The position numbers and the translations under genes are program-made. A DNA stretch of 64,000 nucleotides from Geodermatophilus dictyosporus (lineage in GTDB: Bacteria > Actinomycetota > Actinomycetes > Mycobacteriales > Geodermatophilaceae). The DNA lies in NCBI RefSeq assembly GCF_900115505.1, contig NZ_FOWQ01000011.1, positions 1 through 64,000 of the forward strand, in the 5' to 3' direction. Positions 18,501 through 26,162 of this stretch are shown here, in pieces. The notes under the pieces were generated by a model, which saw only the letters and a list, made by a program, of their open reading frames with translations, was not told the origin of the DNA and made no database searches. How positions within the stretch are numbered: position 1 is the stretch's first letter; the number at the start of each line of letters is the position of its first letter.

Positions 18501-20472
18501 GGAGTCGGTGACCCGGCACTTCCGCGAGCTCGACGTCGACGTGCAGAGCCAGGAGTTCACCATCGTCGGCGTCGGCGACATGTCCGGCGACGTGTTCGGC
18601 AACGGGATGCTGCTGTCCGAGCACATCCGGCTGGTGGCCGCCTTCGACCACCGGCACGTCTTCGTCGACCCCACCCCCGACGCCGCGACGTCGTTCGCCG
18701 AGCGCCGCCGGCTGTTCGACCTGCCGCGCTCGTCGTGGGCCGACTACGACCCCGCGCTGATCAGCCCCGGCGGCGGCGTCTGGCCGCGGACGGCGAAGGC
18801 CGTCCCGGTCAGCGAGCCGATGCGGGCCGCGCTCGGACTGGCCGGGGACGTCGACGCCCTCTCGCCGGTCGAGCTGATCCGGGCGGTGCTGCTCGCGCCG
18901 GTGGACCTGCTGTTCAACGGCGGCATCGGCACCTACGTCAAGGCCGCCACCGAGAGCCACCTCGACGTGGGGGACAAGGCCAACGACGCCGTCCGGGTCG
19001 ACGGCGGGCAGCTGCGCGTGCGCGTGGTGGGGGAGGGCGGCAACCTCGGGCTGACCCAGCGCGGCCGCGTGGAGTACGCGCTGTCCGGCGGCCGGGTCAA
19101 CACCGACGCGATCGACAACTCCGCCGGCGTGGACACCTCCGACCACGAGGTGAACATCAAGATCGCGCTGAACGGCGTGGTGGAGGCCGGCGAGCTCGAC
19201 GCCGAGGGCCGCGCCGCACTGCTGGCCGACATGACCGACGAGGTCGCCGTCGCCGTCCTCACCGACAACCACGCGCAGAACGCGGTGCTGGCCGCCGAGG
19301 CGACCAACTCCCGCAGCCTGCTCGACGCCCACGAGCGGTTCATCCGCCACCTGGAGCGCTCGGGCCGGCTGGCGCGCGCCGTCGAGGCGCTGCCCGACGA
19401 CCGCGCGCTGGCCCAGCGGCGGCGGGACGGGCAGGCGCTGACCAGCCCGGAGCTGTCGGTGCTGCTGGCCTACGCCAAGCTCGAGGTGAGCGACGCCGTC
19501 CTGCACTCCGACCTACCGGACGACCCGGCGCTGGCCGGCCTGCTGACCGACTACTTCCCGGAGGCGCTGCGCGAGCGGTTCCCCGAGGCGGTCGCGGCGC
19601 ACCCCCTGCGGCGGGAGATCGTGGCCACCGCGCTGACCAACCGGGCGGTCAACACCGCCGGGGTCACCGGGCTGTTCCGGCTGGCCGAGGAGACCGGCGT
19701 CGACCTCGTCGGCGTGGTGCGGGCGCACGCGGCGGCGCGCGCGGTGTTCGGCGTCGACCGGCTGTGGGACACGGTCCGGCCGCTGGACAACCGGGTGCCC
19801 GCACCGGTGCAGGTGGAGCTGCGCACCGAGGCGACGCGGTTGGCCGAGCGGGCCACCCGCTGGCTGCTGCGGCTGCCGGAGCTGGTCAGCGGCGCGGCGG
19901 TGCCCGTCGGCGGCGTGACGGACCGGTTCGCCGCGCCCGTGGCGGCGGTGCGGGCGGGCCTGCCCGGGTGGCTGCTGGGCGACGAGGCGGCGGCCTACGC
20001 CGAGCGGTCGGCGCACCTGCAGCGGGCGGGCGTGCCGGCGGCCCTGGCGGGGGAGGTGGCCGCGGCGCCGCTGCTGCCGGCCGCGCTGGACCTGGCCGTC
20101 GTCGCGGAGCGGACCGGTGCGCCGATCGAGCTGGCCGGGCAGGTGGCGCAGGAGCTGGCCGAGCGGCTGGCGCTGGTGCCCCTGCGCGAGCTGGTCATCG
20201 CGCTGCCCCGCGACCGGCGCTGGCCGTCGATGGCGCGCGCCTCGCTGCGCGACGACCTGGCCGCCGAGCAGGCCGAGCTCACCGCGGAGGTGCTCACCGG
20301 CCGCGGGCGGCAGACCGACGCCGCCGCGCTGGTGGCGACCTGGGCGGAGTCGTGGGACGCCGGCCAGCGCCGGGCCGCCGCGCAGCTGGCCGACCTCGCG
20401 GCGGGGGACCGGCACGAGCTGCCCGAACTGCTGGTCGCCGTCCGGACGCTGCGCGGCCTGCGCCGCCGCTGA
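15550..20472 (+). CDS. gdh: NAD-specific glutamate dehydrogenase, large type
   Basis: 1640 residues, the normal size of the large tetrameric NAD-GDH (Bac_GDH) of actinobacteria and proteobacteria. It oxidatively deaminates glutamate to 2-oxoglutarate. The N-terminal third holds ACT-like regulatory domains. The catalytic core around residues 840-1200 includes [29 protein letters not shown] and the nucleotide-binding [17 protein letters not shown]. The C-terminal 400 residues are the family helical region. It stands alone on its transcript. Mycobacterial homologues are inhibited by GarA; that regulation cannot be judged here. Confidence 0.96.
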   Translation: [1640 protein letters not shown]

Positions 20473-20678
20473 CGAGGGCCGCCCCTGCCGCCGTCCTCCC
20501 CGGGGACCCGGGTGGTGACTGTGGGGAGACGGTCCGTCACGACCTGGCCCGACCGGCCGCCGGTGCCCCCGGCGTCCGGCCCGGCTCCCGGCGACGGGGC
20601 GACCCGGCGCGCACGGTGTGACCCGCACCACTCGGAACCGGGCCAGGCGTATGTCCCGGCCGGAGGAGGGACGGGTCC

Positions 20679-22019
20679 ATGAGCGAGTTGAGGACGGCAC
20701 GCCGCCGGCGGACGGCGGGCGTGCTGGCGGTCGCGGGCGGGACGCTGGCGCTGCTGCCGCTGACCGGGGCGTTCGCCGGGGGAGGGGGCACCGGCGGTGG
20801 CGACGGCGGTGGCGGCGGGCACGGCCACCCGCGCAGCGTCATCTTCGTCAACGGCGACGGGATGGGCGCCGCCCACCGCGAGGCCGCCCGGCTCGAGCAG
20901 GAGGGCTTCGACGGGCAGCTGACCATGGACGCGCTGCCGGTCGCGGGGCTGCAGACCACCGACGCGCGGGACCCGGAGGACACGGTCACCGACTCCGCGT
21001 CCTCGGCGTCGGCGTGGGCGACGGGCCAGAAGACCTACAACGGCGCGATCAGCGTCGACGTCGACGGCAACCCCCTGCTCACCATCGGGCAGCAGGCCGA
21101 GGCGGCGGGCCTGGCCGGCGGCATCGTGACCACCGCGCAGGTCACCGACGCCTCGCCCGCCGCCTTCTTCGCCAACAGCGCCGACCGCTCCGCGCAGGAC
21201 GACATCGCCCGCCAGTACCTCGAGGTCAGCCGGCCGGAGGTGATCCTGGGTGGCGGTGAGGACTGGTGGCTGCCCGCCGGGGACGAGGGCGCCTACCCGC
21301 CGCGCGCCGGCGACGAGGAGGACCCGGAGGTGTCCCGCAGCACCCAGGGCGACCTGGTCGCGCAGGCCCAGGAGCAGGGCTACGAGTACGTCAGCACCGC
21401 CGAGGAGCTCGCCGCCGCGGACTCCGACCTCCTGCTCGGCCTGTTCGCCAACGAGGAGATGTTCCAGCAGCGTCCCGAGGGGCAGGGCGACGAGTTCGAC
21501 CCGGTCGTCTCCCTCGCCGACATGACCACCACGGCCCTCGACGTGCTCTCCGAGGACGAGGACGGGTTCTTCCTCCTGGTCGAGGAGGAGGCGGTCGACG
21601 AGATGAGCCACAACAACAACGCCGCGCGGATGCTGGAGTCGATGCGCTCCCTCGAGGCGGCCGTCGAGGTCGCCCGGGCGTACGTGGCCGAGCACCCCGA
21701 CACGCTGCTGGTCGTCACCGGCGACCACGAGTGCGGCGGGCTCACCATCGAGGACGTCGACGCCGAGGACGAGAGCGGCCCCGGCGGCACCCTGCCGCAG
21801 GAGACCGCGGTCGAGGGCGGGACGGAGTCCGGTGAGGACGGCCCGTTCCTCGTCGCCGGGACCGACGGTGCGTACGACTTCGCGCTGGACTGGACGACGA
21901 CCGGGCACACCGGCGCACCGACCGTCGTCACCGCGGAGGGCCCGGGCAGCGAGGAGCTGACCGGCTACTACCCGAACACGCACCTGTACGACGTCGTGTC
22001 CTCGGTGCTGTTCGACTGA
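20679..22019 (+). CDS. phoA: Secreted alkaline phosphatase
   Basis: 446 residues. An Arg-rich n-region and hydrophobic stretch (about 13-32, GVLAVAGGTLALLPLTGAFA) form a signal peptide, possibly Tat-like because of RRRR. The nucleophile is Ser 106 in DSASSASAWATG, preceded by metal ligand region FVNGDGMG; further ligands are in EEEAVDEMSHNNN and TGDHECGG. The product releases phosphate outside the cell. ATG 20679 has GGAGGAGGGA upstream. The 206-base upstream gap shows no Pho box I can support. A clear terminator follows. Gene symbol by family only. Confidence 0.92.
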   Translation: MSELRTARRRRTAGVLAVAGGTLALLPLTGAFAGGGGTGGGDGGGGGHGHPRSVIFVNGDGMGAAHREAARLEQEGFDGQLTMDALPVAGLQTTDARDPEDTVTDSASSASAWATGQKTYNGAISVDVDGNPLLTIGQQAEAAGLAGGIVTTAQVTDASPAAFFANSADRSAQDDIARQYLEVSRPEVILGGGEDWWLPAGDEGAYPPRAGDEEDPEVSRSTQGDLVAQAQEQGYEYVSTAEELAAADSDLLLGLFANEEMFQQRPEGQGDEFDPVVSLADMTTTALDVLSEDEDGFFLLVEEEAVDEMSHNNNAARMLESMRSLEAAVEVARAYVAEHPDTLLVVTGDHECGGLTIEDVDAEDESGPGGTLPQETAVEGGTESGEDGPFLVAGTDGAYDFALDWTTTGHTGAPTVVTAEGPGSEELTGYYPNTHLYDVVSSVLFD

Positions 22020-22028
22020 TCCCCGGCG

Positions 22029-22080
22029 GGCGGCACCCCCGGAGGACCTCGCGCGCGGGGAGTCCTCCGAGGGTGCCGCC
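22029..22080 (+). terminator. Terminator after alkaline phosphatase
   Basis: GGCGGCACCC and CGGAGGAC (22029-22047) pair with GTCCTCCG and GGGTGCCGCC (22062-22080), 18 pairs with one mismatch and a 14-base loop, ten bases after the stop. Confidence 0.8.
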
Positions 22081-22162
22081 GGCCCTCGCCCTGACGTCAC
22101 CCGGCGGACACCTGGGCGCCCCAGGCTGAGCGGGACCGCGAGCCCGCCGCCGGGAGGACCCG

Positions 22163-22882
22163 ATGGACCCGTGCACCCCACCCGCCGCCCGCACGGCCAG
22201 GACGCCGGTGCTCGCCCGCACCGCCGCCCGCACCGCCGCCCGCACCGCCGTCCGGGCCGCCACCGCGTCCTGGGGGAGCGACCGCCGCCGGCAGCGCCTG
22301 CGGGTGTGCACCTCGGCGGAGGTGCTCACCGCGCTCGGGCTGCGCGTGCGGGTGGTCAGCTCGCCGGTCGGCTGGCCGCGCGGCCCGCGCCTCGTGGTGG
22401 CCGACGCCGCCGGCTGGACCGGCGTCCTCGCGCTGGCCACCGTCGTCCCCGGCACACCGGTGGTCGACGCCGCCCTGGCCGGCGCGCCGCTGGCCCGGGT
22501 GCTGGCGCGCCGCGGCGGCCTGCTGGTCGACGACGGGTCGGCGGCCACCCGGGCTGCGGTCGCCGCGCTGCTCCGCCGCGGGGACACCGTGGTCGCCGTC
22601 CCCGGCGCGACGACCGGTGGGGGGCCGGGCCGCTTCCGCGCCGACGCCCTCGCCCCCGCCGTCGACGCGCAGGCCGCGGTGTGCCCGGTCGCCGTCCGGC
22701 CCGCCGCGGGCGACGTCGTCGAGGTGCACCTGCTGCCCGCCCTGGCGCCCGGCCGGGCCCCCGGCCTGCTCGCGGCCCTCGCCGGGTACGCGGTCGCGCA
22801 CGTGCCGGGGTCGGACGCGCCGGTCCCCGCACGTCCCGCGAGTGCCCGCCCCCAGCCGGGGTACCGCCGCACCGGACCCTGA
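22163..22882 (+). CDS. PlsC-like acyltransferase homologue lacking the HX4D motif
   Basis: 239 residues. The region VVAVPGATTGGGPGRFRADAL followed by AAVCPVAVR lines up with the PlsC block that normally reads FPEGT-x-F-x-G and PVxPVA, so this is a relative of lysophosphatidate acyltransferases. The catalytic NHxSxxD is replaced by ADAAGWTGVLAL, so acyl transfer by the usual mechanism is unlikely. The N terminus repeats ARTAARTAARTAVRA. ATG 22163 follows GGGAGGACCCG. It precedes ppk2 by 21 bases and is probably co-transcribed. It may be a decayed or repurposed enzyme. Confidence 0.6.
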   Translation: MDPCTPPAARTARTPVLARTAARTAARTAVRAATASWGSDRRRQRLRVCTSAEVLTALGLRVRVVSSPVGWPRGPRLVVADAAGWTGVLALATVVPGTPVVDAALAGAPLARVLARRGGLLVDDGSAATRAAVAALLRRGDTVVAVPGATTGGGPGRFRADALAPAVDAQAAVCPVAVRPAAGDVVEVHLLPALAPGRAPGLLAALAGYAVAHVPGSDAPVPARPASARPQPGYRRTGP

Positions 22883-22903
22883 CCCGTCCGGGAGGAGCCC
22901 CCC

Positions 22904-23926
22904 GTGCAGCCCGACACGCTCGTCGACCGCGACACCGCCGACCCGGCGACGGGCGACCCTCCCCGCACCACCGAGGCCCCGCGGGAGGCCGAGGTCCTCG
23001 ACCTGTCGCGGTGGCGGCTCAACGCCCTGCCCGACGAGGACAGCGACGAGGACTGGGACGACGACCGCCAGCTGTTCGGCCCCGACGGCGCCCTGGTCGA
23101 GACCTGGCGCGAGGGCTACCCCTACACCGAGCGCATGGAGCGCCGGGAGTACGAGATCGAGAAGCGGCGGCTGCAGATCGAGCTGCTCAAGCTGCAGGGC
23201 TGGGTGAAGGACACCGGCCAGAAGCTGGTCATCGTCTTCGAGGGCCGCGACGCCGCGGGCAAGGGCGGCACGATCAAGCGCTTCACCGAGCACCTCAACC
23301 CCCGCGGCGCCCGCGTGGTGGCGCTGGACAAGCCCAGCGAGCGCGAGCAGGCGCAGTGGTACTTCCAGCGCTACGTGCAGCACCTGCCGGCGTCCGGCGA
23401 GATCGTGCTGTTCGACCGGTCCTGGTACAACCGCGCCGGCGTCGAGCGGGTCATGGGCTACTGCACCGACGAGCAGTACGAGCAGTTCATGCAGGACGCG
23501 CCCGAGCTCGAGCGGATGCTCGTCGACAGCGGCATACGGCTGTTCAAGCTGTGGTTCTCGGTGTCCCGCGGGGAGCAGCGGACCCGCTTCGTCGTCCGGC
23601 AGATCGACCCGGTGCGGCAGTGGAAGCTCTCGCCCACCGACCTCGCCAGCCTCGACAAGTGGGACGCCTACACGCAGGCCAAGGAGGCGATGTTCCTGCA
23701 CACCGACACCCGGCACGCGCCGTGGACGGTGATCAAGAGCAACGACAAGAAGCGCGCCCGGCTCGAGGCGATGCGGCACGTGCTGTGCCGGCTGGACTAC
23801 GAGGACAAGGACTGCGACGTCGTCGGCGACCCCGACCCGCTCATCGTCGGCTCGGCCGCCGACGTGCTGGAGGAGTCCTCCGACGCCCCGGTCGCCCCGC
23901 CGCCGCCCCGCATCGGCCGTCGCTGA
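22904..23926 (+). CDS. ppk2: Polyphosphate kinase 2
   Basis: 340 residues. PPK2 uses polyphosphate to phosphorylate nucleoside diphosphates or monophosphates. Walker A is EGRDAAGKGG (about residue 112), Walker B is LFDRSWYNRAG, and the lid region holds RQIDPVRQWKLSPTDL. A charged acidic N-terminal extension of about 65 residues precedes the core. A single PPK2 domain suggests a class I enzyme (NDP to NTP), but class II cannot be excluded by eye. GTG 22904 has GGGAGGAGCCCC upstream. Confidence 0.94.
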   Translation: MQPDTLVDRDTADPATGDPPRTTEAPREAEVLDLSRWRLNALPDEDSDEDWDDDRQLFGPDGALVETWREGYPYTERMERREYEIEKRRLQIELLKLQGWVKDTGQKLVIVFEGRDAAGKGGTIKRFTEHLNPRGARVVALDKPSEREQAQWYFQRYVQHLPASGEIVLFDRSWYNRAGVERVMGYCTDEQYEQFMQDAPELERMLVDSGIRLFKLWFSVSRGEQRTRFVVRQIDPVRQWKLSPTDLASLDKWDAYTQAKEAMFLHTDTRHAPWTVIKSNDKKRARLEAMRHVLCRLDYEDKDCDVVGDPDPLIVGSAADVLEESSDAPVAPPPPRIGRR

Positions 23927-23937
23927 CCTCGTCTGCG

Positions 23938-23963
23938 GCTCTCTAGCCGGAGGACCAGAGAGC
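23938..23963. terminator. Bidirectional hairpin between ppk2 and the amidase
   Basis: GCTCTCT (23938-23944) pairs with AGAGAGC (23957-23963), between two convergent genes. Confidence 0.55.
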
Positions 23964-23974
23964 GCTAGACGCCG

Positions 23975-25408
23975 TCAGAGAGGCGGGCGGCGGCGGCCGT
24001 GGCCGGTGGCCTGCTCGATCGCGTGCGCGACCTCCAGCAGCCGCCGCTCGGCGCGCGGCGCGGCGACGAGCTGGAGGCCCACCGGCAGGCCGTCGGGGGT
24101 GAACCCGGCGGGCAGCGACAGCGCCGGGCACCCGGTGGCCGAGACCAGCGTGCAGGAGCGCATCCAGCCCAGGTAGTCCGACTGCGGCACCCCGGCGACC
24201 TCGGTGGGGTACTCCAGCTCCACCGGGAAGGGCAGCACCTGCGTGGTGGGCGCCAGCAGCACGTCGTGGCGGTCGAAGAAACCGACCACCCGCTCGTACA
24301 GCCGGGTGTGCGCGAGCTCGGCGCGGGCGACGTCGGCCCCCGTCAGCGCGGCGCCGGCCGCCGCGTTCCAGCGGATGGTCTCCTTGACCGCCTCCGGCGA
24401 GCGGCGGACGACGTCGCCGAAGGTCGCGTCGAACAGCCAGGCCCGCAGCGTGCCGAACACCTCGTCGGCCTCGCGCAGGTCGGGGCAGGCCTCCTCGACC
24501 GTGGCGCCCAGCGACTCGACCACCGGCAGCACCTCGCGCAGCACCGCCGTGACGGCCGGGTCCACCGGCACCAGGCCGCCGAGGTCGGGCGCCCAGGCCA
24601 CCCGCAGGCCGCGCAGGTCCTCGGGCAGCGGCGTGGCGAAGCCGGCGGGGTCGTCGGCCAGCGACAGCGGCGCGCGGGGGTCGGGCCCGGCGAGCGCGGA
24701 GAGCGTGAGGGCGACGTCGGCGACCGTGCGGCCCATCGGCCCCTGCACCGACAGCGTCGACCAGCCCATCGTGGCGGGCCAGGTCGGCACCCGGCCCGGC
24801 GTGGGCCGCAGGCCGACGACGTTGCAGAAGGCCGCCGGGTTGCGCAGCGACCCGCCCATGTCGCTGCCCTCGGCCAGCGGCACCAGCCCCGCGGCGAGTG
24901 CCGCGGCCGCGCCGCCGCTCGAGCCGCCCGCCGAGAGCCCGTGCCGCCAGGGGTTGTGCGTGGCGCCGAACAGCGGGTTGACCGTGTGCGAGCCGGCGGC
25001 GAACTCCGGCACGTTGGTCTTGCCCACCCGCACCGCCCCCGCCCGGCGCAGCCGCTCGACCACCAGCTCGTCGCGGGCCGGCACGTTCTCCGCGTGCAGC
25101 GGCGAGCCCCAGGTGGTGCGCATGCCACCGGTCAGGTGGGTGTCCTTGTGCGCCACCGGCAGCCCGTGCAGCGGGCCGACCTCCTCGCCGGCGGCCAGTG
25201 CGGCGTCGGCGGCGTCCGCGGCCGCGCGGGCGCCGTCGGCGTCGAGGGTCACGATCGCGTTGACCTGCGGGTCCACCCGCTCGATGCGGGCCAGGTGCGC
25301 CTCCAGCAGCTCCCGCGCCGACACCTCCCGCTTGCGCACGAGGGCGGCCAGCTCGGTGGCCGGCCGGAGGCAGAGGTCGCTGTCGTCGGCAGCGTCGATC
25401 GCGGTCAC
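23975..25408 (-). CDS. Amidase-signature-family hydrolase
   Basis: 477 residues. The catalytic triad is visible as Lys 88 (VAHKDTH), Ser 163 (AGGSSGG) and Ser 187 (SDMGGSLRN). It hydrolyses an amide bond, but the family covers many substrates and it is not adjacent to gatC or gatB, so a role as GatA is unlikely. The C-terminal part includes CTLVSATGCPALSLPAGF, typical of amidases. No signal peptide. The cupin gene lies 55 bases upstream on the same strand, but nothing links their functions. Confidence 0.92.
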   Translation of the reverse strand: MTAIDAADDSDLCLRPATELAALVRKREVSARELLEAHLARIERVDPQVNAIVTLDADGARAAADAADAALAAGEEVGPLHGLPVAHKDTHLTGGMRTTWGSPLHAENVPARDELVVERLRRAGAVRVGKTNVPEFAAGSHTVNPLFGATHNPWRHGLSAGGSSGGAAAALAAGLVPLAEGSDMGGSLRNPAAFCNVVGLRPTPGRVPTWPATMGWSTLSVQGPMGRTVADVALTLSALAGPDPRAPLSLADDPAGFATPLPEDLRGLRVAWAPDLGGLVPVDPAVTAVLREVLPVVESLGATVEEACPDLREADEVFGTLRAWLFDATFGDVVRRSPEAVKETIRWNAAAGAALTGADVARAELAHTRLYERVVGFFDRHDVLLAPTTQVLPFPVELEYPTEVAGVPQSDYLGWMRSCTLVSATGCPALSLPAGFTPDGLPVGLQLVAAPRAERRLLEVAHAIEQATGHGRRRPPL

Positions 25409-25463
25409 CGGGGGAGGGTGCCACGGGCCGCCCTCCCTCGGGGACCACGGCCCCGGGGCAGGG

Positions 25464-25883
25464 TCAGCGCGCGTGCTCCGGGGCGTGCGGGTGGCCCTCC
25501 ACCGGGACGACGATCGCCTCCTGGGTGCTGCGCGCCACGATCATCTCCACCGGCTCGGTGTCGCTGGCGTTCTGCTCCCAGTGCACGATCCCCGGCGGGA
25601 TGAACACGAAGTCGCCGGCCCGGGCCTCGCGGACGTCGTCGAGCCGGTCGCCGACCCACCAGCGGGTCACCCCGGACAGGACGTAGATCGCCGTCTCGGA
25701 CTCCCCGTGGTGGTGCACCCCGGTCATCCCGCCGGGGTCGAGCACCGCGTAGCCCATCCACATCCGCTGCGAACCGGTCAGCTCGTTCGACACCGCCTCG
25801 AAGCGGTGCAGCCCGCCGGGCGTCTGGCCGGTGTTGCCGCTGCGCTCGTCCGGGCCCACCACCCGGACGTCGACGTCGCTCAT
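25464..25883 (-). CDS. Cupin-domain protein
   Basis: 139 residues, single cupin barrel. The metal motif is GVHHHGESETAIYVLSG (motif 1) and GDFVFIPPGIVHWEQN (motif 2), with the usual His and Glu ligands. Probably a metal-dependent small dioxygenase, isomerase or sensor; substrate unknown. ATG 25883 follows GAGGAGG. The start overlaps the stop of the upstream remnant by four bases, so the two may once have been a translationally coupled pair. Confidence 0.87.
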   Translation of the reverse strand: MSDVDVRVVGPDERSGNTGQTPGGLHRFEAVSNELTGSQRMWMGYAVLDPGGMTGVHHHGESETAIYVLSGVTRWWVGDRLDDVREARAGDFVFIPPGIVHWEQNASDTEPVEMIVARSTQEAIVVPVEGHPHAPEHAR

Positions 25884-26053
25884 GCGGGCCTCCTCAGGCG
25901 ATCCGGCGGAGCCGGTTGATGTGCAGCCCGCTGCTGCCGCCGTCGAGCAGGTCGTCGAGCATCCCGGCGAAGCTCGTCCTCCCGGCCCGGCGCGGCGCGC
26001 ACGTGCGCGATGACGGTGAGCAGGTCTCGGTCGGTGTCGGTCGGCGTGGTCAT
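25880..26053 (-). pseudogene. Remnant of an antibiotic-biosynthesis-monooxygenase (ABM) gene
   Basis: ATG 26053 with GAGGAGGGCCG upstream starts LLTVIAHVRAAPGREDELR, the standard first strand and helix of an ABM domain. After residue 29 the frame turns into Arg-rich non-coding-like sequence to 25880, while another frame would read MLDDLLDGGSSGLHINRLRR and stop at 25894. The normal 90-100-residue domain is absent. This fits a deletion with frameshift. A functional short peptide is less likely. Confidence 0.5.
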
Positions 26054-26162
26054 CGGCCCTCCTCTCGGGCTCCGGTCGAGGGTCCGATCACGGCGTGGGT
26101 CACACAGCGGCGCCCGCGACCCCGGCGGTGGGGCCGGTGCCCCGGGCGGGGACGATCGGGGC

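Noticed and set aside
23975-25408. GatA subunit of the tRNA amidotransferase
   Set aside because: No gatB or gatC nearby, and the amidase signature alone does not identify GatA.
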